The notes under the pieces: model-generated
Seen by the model: only the letters and a program-made list of their open reading frames with translations
What the model was told of the DNA's origin: nothing
The model's database searches: none
DNA from: Planctomycetaceae bacterium
GTDB taxonomy: Bacteria > Planctomycetota > Planctomycetia > Planctomycetales > Planctomycetaceae
Direction: 5' to 3'
DNA: 13,150 nt
Assembly (NCBI GenBank): GCA_003503535.1
Contig: DOCI01000209.1
Span: 6,848 to 19,997 of the forward strand
Made by a program: the position numbers and the translations under genes
In this document: positions 7,892 through 13,150 of the stretch, piece after piece
How the letters are laid out: the number at the start of each line of letters is the position of its first letter
How positions within the stretch are numbered: the stretch's first letter is position 1

Positions 7892-7919
7892 ATTCTCAAT
7901 CGTTATTCAGGCTTGTCAA
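7892..7919 (-). promoter_or_regulatory. Candidate sigma-70 promoter of the DUF1549-DUF1501-PPC operon
   Basis: On the minus strand a perfect -35 box TTGACA (7919-7914) is followed by a 16-nt spacer and GAGAAT (7897-7892), which matches four of six TATAAT positions including the key A2 and T6. Transcription would start near 7884, giving a leader of about 60-110 nt depending on the start codon used. No other consensus -35 stood out in this gap. Confidence 0.5.
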
Positions 7920-8164
7920 GACTGGATAGACGATAAAACAAGAGAAACCAATGTAAAACAGAAGCCATTGTAAAACCAGAACTTCTGTAGATTGAGCTTA
8001 CGCTGGCAATCGTAGGCTAAGCGATTGAGCGTTTCCAAAATAATATTCTGCGCCCTGTCTGAGCAAACATTGCGCTTCATGGCAATCATCGTACATGCGA
8101 AGGCACACTGCACTTAAAGCTGTTTCTACAAATATGTAGTGGGTGATTGACTGGAAAAACCGGG

Positions 8165-8199
8165 CTTAAACCATCAAAAATCCGCTACCGTAAACTGTA
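8165..8199 (-). repeat. Degenerate 36-bp repeat, copy 2
   Basis: This is the partner of 2498-2533, in the same orientation (about 29 of 36 positions match). On the minus strand it lies about 160 bp beyond the stop of the beta-propeller gene and shows a run of five T after a weak stem. It lies closer to AT-rich sequence than copy 1 and lacks the CTGC/GCAG stem. Both copies lie 3' of minus-strand genes, which suggests a 3'-end element or a scattered repeat. Confidence 0.45.
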
Positions 8200-8357
8200 A
8201 ACTGAAGTACAAATGATCCAGATTGAATAACCCCTGCAATAACGCTGAAATTTCTCGACTGTCACGGAAGTCTCGATCCGGAGTGAGACATTGACTGCTT
8301 CCCAGTACGTCGCACAGCTCAAGTGCGATTCAGATCGGTCGGATTAAATCCCTGAAT

Positions 8358-9836
8358 CTAATCACCGAACTTGAAAGCGAACAGATCAGCATCCTTGATC
8401 ACAAATCGGAGTCGAACAGGTTTCCCGGAAAGTGAGGAGACATCGCTGCTCTGTTTCCATGTGACCACACGTTCAATTTCGTTTCCGATTTGCTCATCGG
8501 CATCAGCCAGCGAGTAGCCTGGCAACGGATTGCCGGAGGGATCTTGAATCTCAACACGAATGCCACCTGCTGCTGAAGTCCCAAAGTTAATCGACAATTT
8601 CCCTCCAGTGAATGTCAGTGGTTTGGTGAGCAATTCTCCACCAGCATATGGCCCTTGGGCAGATGCAAATCCGTCCAAACGAATCGAGTATCTCCGCAGG
8701 TGTGAAGTCGGCTGGGCGTAATCCTGATTTAAATAAATAGACATTTCCGGAGGACCGGTTTGTACAACATTTAACGCCGGATAGTTTGTCCGCGAAACCC
8801 AATTACGCGCACCAATTCCGGGACGAATGAATCCGCCTGGAAACGTTCGATCATAGAAACTACCGCCACGCGAAGTCATCAAAATTGCGTCTGAAGTATC
8901 CTTGAAGTATTTTGGAGAGACATTGATCGCTTTCGCCTGTTCGTCGGTAAGTACTTGTCGCCCCGGCATAAATCGAGCAGCAATTGAGACATACAAATGC
9001 GGTGCCCGGAAGTAGGGATGCGTTTGATTTGTGTAAAGATGCTCAATCGGGGCCTCGCCGTTCGGATTGCGGTACTTCATCAGGATTGGTTCAGACCAAT
9101 TGATGAAGTCATCGCTGGTCGCTCGGCAAATGCGACGTATTCCTCCCTCAAAAACACGAAAGTAGCAGACATACTTATTTTCGTGGGTAGACCAGAACGC
9201 GAGATTCTGCGAATCGAACATGTAATTGTAGGGAACCATGGTTGTCGTAATCACTGGTTCTTCCTGGAGTTTTTTCCAATGAAGACCATCAGCTGAGGTC
9301 ATCGCAATCAAACCACTGGTCATCGTCCCACCGATTGCCTTATATCGCTCTCCTGCTGGGACTCCAGGACGAGTATCAAGCATCGGACAGAAATTGTGAG
9401 TCACCGGTGCAGCATCAGCCAGAATGATATTATTCTTCGAATGACCTGGTATTTCAAAGAGATCGAGTTCTGGTTTCGTCCATGAGATTCCATCTTTCGA
9501 TTCCGCACAACAGTAGACTTCGTTTTGATTCCCATCTGCTCCGACTTTCGGACTGCCCCGGTAGTAGAGTCGGTACAATTCCTCATCTTTGATGACCGTA
9601 CAGTATCCGCAGAACAGCCCCTCCCAGGGCTTGTCAAACTCTAATGCCACACCCTCATCGCGCGGGCGATTGAGTACGAGACGAACATTTTCCAGGTGGT
9701 CGATCAGGTAATGATCGATCAGTAATTCTCGACTGCTGCCGATATGGATTACGTCATCTGCCGCACTTAAAGAATATTGAAATACGGCTGTGAATTGGGT
9801 GGCAAGCAATGTAAAAATGAAGAGACAATTTCGCAT
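8358..9836 (-). CDS. Secreted beta-propeller glycosidase-like protein (GH32/GH43-like fold) with C-terminal beta-sandwich
   Basis: The 492-residue protein has a Sec signal peptide (MRNCLFIFTLLATQFTAV..., cleavage likely after LSA). Three motifs of the type S-x-D-G/D-x-x-x-W recur: SKDGISWTK (103-111), SADGLHWKK (171-179) and TSDDFINWSEP (230-240). This is the pattern seen in five-bladed propeller glycoside hydrolases and sialidase-like proteins. The segment ELLIDHYLID (37-46) and the aromatic-rich GYCTVIKDEELYRLYYRG strand precede the propeller. Residues about 392-492 form a separate beta-sandwich that may bind carbohydrate. The catalytic acids cannot be assigned from the sequence alone, so polysaccharide binding or cleavage outside the cytoplasm is inference. 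ATG 9836 is preferred over a TTG at 9848 that starts the longest frame; neither has a Shine-Dalgarno site. A hairpin at 9911-9938 separates it from the upstream pair, so it probably has its own promoter. Confidence 0.88.
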   Translation of the reverse strand: MRNCLFIFTLLATQFTAVFQYSLSAADDVIHIGSSRELLIDHYLIDHLENVRLVLNRPRDEGVALEFDKPWEGLFCGYCTVIKDEELYRLYYRGSPKVGADGNQNEVYCCAESKDGISWTKPELDLFEIPGHSKNNIILADAAPVTHNFCPMLDTRPGVPAGERYKAIGGTMTSGLIAMTSADGLHWKKLQEEPVITTTMVPYNYMFDSQNLAFWSTHENKYVCYFRVFEGGIRRICRATSDDFINWSEPILMKYRNPNGEAPIEHLYTNQTHPYFRAPHLYVSIAARFMPGRQVLTDEQAKAINVSPKYFKDTSDAILMTSRGGSFYDRTFPGGFIRPGIGARNWVSRTNYPALNVVQTGPPEMSIYLNQDYAQPTSHLRRYSIRLDGFASAQGPYAGGELLTKPLTFTGGKLSINFGTSAAGGIRVEIQDPSGNPLPGYSLADADEQIGNEIERVVTWKQSSDVSSLSGKPVRLRFVIKDADLFAFKFGD

Positions 9837-9910
9837 TAGGAATAACAATTCTTGAAGTCTTGTAATTTGATTGGAATGGATAGCCCTGCTTCAAAATGAG
9901 TCTCTGAAAA

Positions 9911-9938
9911 CAGCGGCCACCTTCAACGGTGGCGGCTG
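9911..9938 (-). terminator. Probable intrinsic terminator after the dimethylformamidase-like gene
   Basis: Arms of 11 bp (9911-9921 with 9928-9938, one mismatch) enclose a 6-nt loop. On the minus strand the hairpin is followed immediately by TTTTC (9910-9906). It begins 24 bp beyond the stop at 9963 and before the start of the next gene. The stem is strong and GC-rich; the T run is short. Confidence 0.65.
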
Positions 9939-9962
9939 GGCCATCAAGTTGTTGGACTGGTT

Positions 9963-11492
9963 CTATTCTCTCATTCGATCCAAAAGGTTTTTTGTCATCT
10001 GCTGGACTCGAATATCGGGACCGGAAGGGCGACTGCCGTGTGACCAGGGCAGGATATGTCCCGGCGGTGAGGAGAGCCCCTGTGCCCAGAAAATTGTGGC
10101 GGCATTGAAGACAAAGTTCCCTTTAGGGCCAGGGAAGATTGTGGCTGCATAGTGTCCCTCTCGAACTCCGCCCGACCAGATCGATCCCTCCGCCAGGACT
10201 TCGAGCCCATCACGTTCCAGATCTGGTTCTCCATGATGTTCCCAGCCGACCAAACCTGGAATGGATTCCCCCTGTTTCATCCCGGTATTTGCGAAAAACC
10301 AATGTTGGGGATTGACGCAGGTCCAGTCTCCGCCTCCATTAAACGGAACCACGCTGCGCGCTCCAATGATCTTGCGTTCGTCCGGAGCTTTGTCCGTCAA
10401 CCCTGCGAACAACGAGGCATACGATTGAATTTCATCATCGCGGAGCGGTCCATAGCAACCGGCTCTTGAAATGATCCTCTGCGGGACACCCCGCGAACTT
10501 GCTTCAAAAGGCGAAACGATAAAGACCGAATTGCCGCACAGCCAAAGATAATTCACACCTGCATCGATAGCCTGTTCAGCAGCATGGTATTGAGCGATAT
10601 CCCAATATTCATCATGTCCGACGCTGATGAAATTCTGGCAACGGGTAATGAAGGCGGGATCGACAGTATCGCGATTCGATCCATAGGTCACATCGTAACC
10701 GTGCTGTTCCAACCAGTAACAGAGCGGATATTCCCAGAGCAGGAACTCGCCTGAACCGACAGAAAGAGGGTGATCGAATATTTGGTTGTATTTTCCATAC
10801 GGACGATCAAAACTGACCGCAACATTCGGCGCGTGGGCTCCGTCAGGATGTGTATACAGCGATTCATTAACGGGCCAGCGATTATAAGCCTGCCAGGTAT
10901 TGTCGCTGCATTGAAACAATATTTGGGCAGGTCGCTGATCGCGAACGATAAATATCACATAGCTTTGCCAGTAGGGATCCGATTTCGATTCCGGAATCGT
11001 CGTCAGCTTCCCGAGATAAACTCCACTCAACCAGTCAGACGGAATTGTGAACTCGACACTCGGTGCCCATTGACATTCACGTAGCCGAGCGGGAGCCTCG
11101 CCCATTTCGGGAACTGGTTGCGGAGCACCACGCAACGGACCATAGCTGGCCAATTTTCGCGCCCCGGCTCCGTTGTAATACCCCATACGATAGATATCGA
11201 GATTAAACATTCGCGCGGGATCGGTGCTGACGAAAATCGAAAGTTTCTCCCCCGCAGAAATCGATTGTTCAGAGCAATACCCTTCGATGAGCGAAGTCCG
11301 ATATTGTCCCGAATTGATGCGAACTCGTGTTAACTGCCAGTCACGGTCTCCTGGTTTGCTGTTCTCCAGAGCGACCGGAGAATTGCTCGTACCAGTCGCG
11401 GCCTTTGCGGTCGCAGCTGAGGCAACAAAAGACGCAGCCAGCGAGCCCTTCAAAATTTGACGACGGCTGTAAAAAGACTCATCGAGAGGCAT
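9963..11492 (-). CDS. Tat-exported N,N-dimethylformamidase beta-subunit-like protein
   Basis: This 509-residue protein resembles the C-terminal part of the large (beta) subunit of N,N-dimethylformamidase, an iron amidohydrolase. A Tat motif SRRQILKGS (9-17) followed by an Ala-rich stretch ending in AKA indicates export, unlike a cytoplasmic amidase. A beta-rich N-terminal region (about 45-175, with IYRMGYYNGAGAR) precedes the catalytic-like region. The latter contains TWQAYNRWP (189-197) and GHDEYWD (282-288); the latter resembles the His/Glu/Tyr motif near the iron site of the family. No small alpha subunit is visible nearby. The substrate is unknown and need not be dimethylformamide. ATG 11492 has AGGAG nine bases upstream and overlaps the preceding haem-protein gene by 14 bp, so translational coupling is likely. 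The family call is fairly sure; the activity is inference. Confidence 0.9.
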   Translation of the reverse strand: MPLDESFYSRRQILKGSLAASFVASAATAKAATGTSNSPVALENSKPGDRDWQLTRVRINSGQYRTSLIEGYCSEQSISAGEKLSIFVSTDPARMFNLDIYRMGYYNGAGARKLASYGPLRGAPQPVPEMGEAPARLRECQWAPSVEFTIPSDWLSGVYLGKLTTIPESKSDPYWQSYVIFIVRDQRPAQILFQCSDNTWQAYNRWPVNESLYTHPDGAHAPNVAVSFDRPYGKYNQIFDHPLSVGSGEFLLWEYPLCYWLEQHGYDVTYGSNRDTVDPAFITRCQNFISVGHDEYWDIAQYHAAEQAIDAGVNYLWLCGNSVFIVSPFEASSRGVPQRIISRAGCYGPLRDDEIQSYASLFAGLTDKAPDERKIIGARSVVPFNGGGDWTCVNPQHWFFANTGMKQGESIPGLVGWEHHGEPDLERDGLEVLAEGSIWSGGVREGHYAATIFPGPKGNFVFNAATIFWAQGLSSPPGHILPWSHGSRPSGPDIRVQQMTKNLLDRMRE

Positions 11493-13150
11493 GAGCTGGT
11501 TCTCCTGATTTCAAACTTTGCAAGTAGGCGATAAGATCTGCCAGTTCTGTCTGACTTAATACTCGGTCAAGTCCATTTGGCATTATTGAAACCGTCGAAG
11601 GGGACAGCAGTTCAATTTCATCCCGCTGGACTGCGACCGGCTCTCCCTCTTTTTGCTGGATATAAATCGTATCGACGGTTTCCCGGACGACGATTCCATT
11701 CAAAACTTTCCCATCTTCTTTAAGAATACTGAATGGTTCGTAGTCGCGGACTAGTGTCGCGGAGGGAAACACGATCGACTCCAGCAAATCACGCGACGTG
11801 CGGCTGGCTCCGATCGTCGTTAAATCGGGACCAATTTTTTTCCCTTGACTTCCAACCTGATGGCAGGTCGCGCAGTTGGACTTTTTACCGAAAAAGACCG
11901 CCTTCCCTCGTTCAGCAGAACCTTCGTTGAGATAAGGCAGGAAAGCCTCAACCTTTTCGACATGCATTGCCTCTCGCTGCTTGAGTTTTGCCAGCAAGGC
12001 ATTTGCGTTGGGGAGCGTTTCAGAAGGATAACTTTTAATAACTTCCGAAAACTGGACCGCAGAAATCGTATCCAGACTTGAAGCAGAGTTCATCGCCTGC
12101 AGAAATGCCGTGGCCACATCGACATCTTTCAATCGAGCGAACGCACGAATCAACTCTGGCAGAACCGTTGGGCTTGCTCGTTGAATCAACTTCGCAACAC
12201 GCAGTAACTGCTCACTGGTTAACGCCGCAGTGCCGATACGTTGAGCCGCCAGATAGGCATCTTTCGGACTCTCCTGAACGACGTCGAGCAATAATTCGAA
12301 CGAGCGATCCGACAGTTGACTCTGACTTTTAGTCACCGCCTCCAGGGCCGAGACACGGACCAGAATTGGAAGCGAAACATCCTCGCCAATCTCAGTCAAA
12401 CGCTGTTGGAATTGTTTCTCATTCAATCGTTCCACTGCCGAAATCGTCGCTGTTAAGACCGTTGCGTCGGAGCTGTCCAGGAGTTTTTCAAGCGGGGGAA
12501 TCCAGGTTTCATGGACGCGGACATTTTGAGCTGATGCAATAACTTCCAACAACAGCGATTGTAATTTTGCAGAGACGAGCGGGCCAGAGAGTCGATTGCC
12601 AACAAGTTCTGCAACATCTGGCTGATTAATCGATCGCACCAGCAATTCGCGGAGTACAGAAGATGATTCTGTAGCCTCCCCCTGTTGATCGAGCAGTTGT
12701 TCGATCACGGAAAGAGATTGACTGGTCCACGAGGGATGACGAACATAAATTTGGATCGCTGCCCGTTGCAAGTCTTCATTGTTGGAAGCGATTTCACGGA
12801 CCACCTCATTACTGGTCAGATCCCCAGCATCCATTTGATCCAATGCAATTAACGCAGCTTTGCGAACCTGTGGCGAGTCAGCTTCCAGTCCCGTTCGTGT
12901 CTCAGTCTGATCATTGATTTCAATGAGAGCGTAAATCACCGCATGTTCAAAAGCGCGATCCATTTCCGGTGTCAAAGCTTTGAACAAATAATCGACCACC
13001 TTCGTATTTTTCATTGCACCCAGTGCGCGGGCTGCGACTCTGCGGACATGTGGCTGATCATCTTTGAGTCGTTCCGTGAGTTGCTCCAGGGCTGCCTCAT
13101 CTGGGTAGATGGCCAAGGCACGACAGGCGGAATGCCGAATTGAGGCATCG
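11479..13150 (-). CDS. HEAT-repeat protein with PVC-type C-terminal haem-binding CxxCH domain, N-terminus beyond window
   Basis: The frame is open to the window edge: the codons between 13150 and 13117 continue it (DASIRHSACRA), so the TTG at 13116 is internal. 556 residues are visible. The first ~390 are helical HEAT-type repeats with recurrent VRRVAARALG- and VRKAALIALD-like helices. The last ~150 form a cytochrome c domain of the Planctomycetes/Verrucomicrobia type (TIGR02603-like): GKAVFFGKKSNCATCHQVG with the haem Cys at 426 and 429 and His430 (visible numbering). GPDLTTIG and SIMPNGLDRVLS follow, the latter offering a likely Met ligand. Family members often carry an N-terminal dehydrogenase-like propeller and signal peptide, which would lie outside the window. 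It is expected in the periplasm in electron transfer. Its stop overlaps the start of the dimethylformamidase-like gene by 14 bp, pointing to one operon. Confidence 0.94.
   Translation of the reverse strand, partial: DASIRHSACRALAIYPDEAALEQLTERLKDDQPHVRRVAARALGAMKNTKVVDYLFKALTPEMDRAFEHAVIYALIEINDQTETRTGLEADSPQVRKAALIALDQMDAGDLTSNEVVREIASNNEDLQRAAIQIYVRHPSWTSQSLSVIEQLLDQQGEATESSSVLRELLVRSINQPDVAELVGNRLSGPLVSAKLQSLLLEVIASAQNVRVHETWIPPLEKLLDSSDATVLTATISAVERLNEKQFQQRLTEIGEDVSLPILVRVSALEAVTKSQSQLSDRSFELLLDVVQESPKDAYLAAQRIGTAALTSEQLLRVAKLIQRASPTVLPELIRAFARLKDVDVATAFLQAMNSASSLDTISAVQFSEVIKSYPSETLPNANALLAKLKQREAMHVEKVEAFLPYLNEGSAERGKAVFFGKKSNCATCHQVGSQGKKIGPDLTTIGASRTSRDLLESIVFPSATLVRDYEPFSILKEDGKVLNGIVVRETVDTIYIQQKEGEPVAVQRDEIELLSPSTVSIMPNGLDRVLSQTELADLIAYLQSLKSGEPAHASR

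Larger units (their letters stand above)
7840..8357. other. 518-bp intergenic region without a convincing gene
   Basis: Besides the promoter and palindrome (7870-7919) this stretch holds an imperfect 17-nt tandem duplication (7948-7964 and 7965-7981, both reading CCAxTGTAAAAC...). It also holds a CTACA-AATA-TGTAG hairpin (8126-8139), the second copy of the 36-bp repeat (8165-8199), and a 7-bp inverted repeat GATTCAG/CTGAATC (8327-8333 and 8352-8358) that overlaps the stop codon of the next gene. A 65-codon minus-strand frame (8113-7916) is open but has no recognisable domain or ribosome site, and it runs through the tandem duplication. I do not call it a gene. The region could be decayed coding sequence. 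Confidence 0.55.

Noticed and set aside
7916..8113. 65-codon minus-strand open frame as a gene
   Set aside because: No ribosome site, no domain, and it contains a tandem duplication; kept only as a note in the intergenic entry.
13114..13116. TTG at 13116 as the start of the HEAT/haem gene
   Set aside because: The frame stays open to the window edge and upstream codons continue a HEAT-type helix, so the gene starts outside the window.

Overview
The window looks like chromosomal DNA of a planctomycete, probably a Rubinisphaera/Gimesia-type member of the Planctomycetales. The evidence is the gene content: a DUF1549/DUF1553 protein, a DUF1501 protein and a pre-peptidase (PPC) domain protein in tandem, plus a HEAT-repeat protein with a PVC-type C-terminal CxxCH haem domain. 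Base composition is roughly balanced, and several start sites lack a clear Shine-Dalgarno sequence. The genus is inference; the phylum is well supported.

Layout. (1) 1-838, minus: nadC, the NAD-synthesis quinolinate phosphoribosyltransferase, cut at its C-terminus by the window edge. (2) 839-1101: a divergent intergenic region holding a perfect 17-bp inverted repeat. (3) 1102-2445, plus: a GlcF-type iron-sulfur subunit of glycolate oxidase with no GlcD or GlcE beside it in the window. (4) 7776 down to 2568, minus: a three-gene operon reading DUF1549/DUF1553, then DUF1501, then PPC-domain protein. A candidate sigma-70 promoter and an operator-like 14-bp palindrome lie upstream of it. (5) 7840-8357: about 500 bp with no convincing gene, including a degenerate copy of a 36-bp sequence also found at the 3' end of the operon. 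(6) 9836 down to 8358, minus: a secreted beta-propeller, glycosidase-like protein. (7) 13150 down to 9963, minus: a HEAT-repeat/haem protein, open at its 5' end, overlapping by 14 bp a Tat-exported protein that resembles the large (beta) subunit of N,N-dimethylformamidase. A terminator-like hairpin follows this pair.

Apart from nadC and glcF, every gene encodes a protein that is either visibly exported (Sec or Tat signal) or, for the N-terminally incomplete haem protein, expected to be. The minus-strand block is therefore a set of cell-envelope or periplasmic functions typical of planctomycetes, most of them without known biochemistry. No RNA genes, CRISPR arrays, transposases or phage genes were seen. 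The most interesting items are the overlapping haem/dimethylformamidase-like pair, the promoter-palindrome arrangement ahead of the three-gene operon, and two kinds of non-coding repeat.
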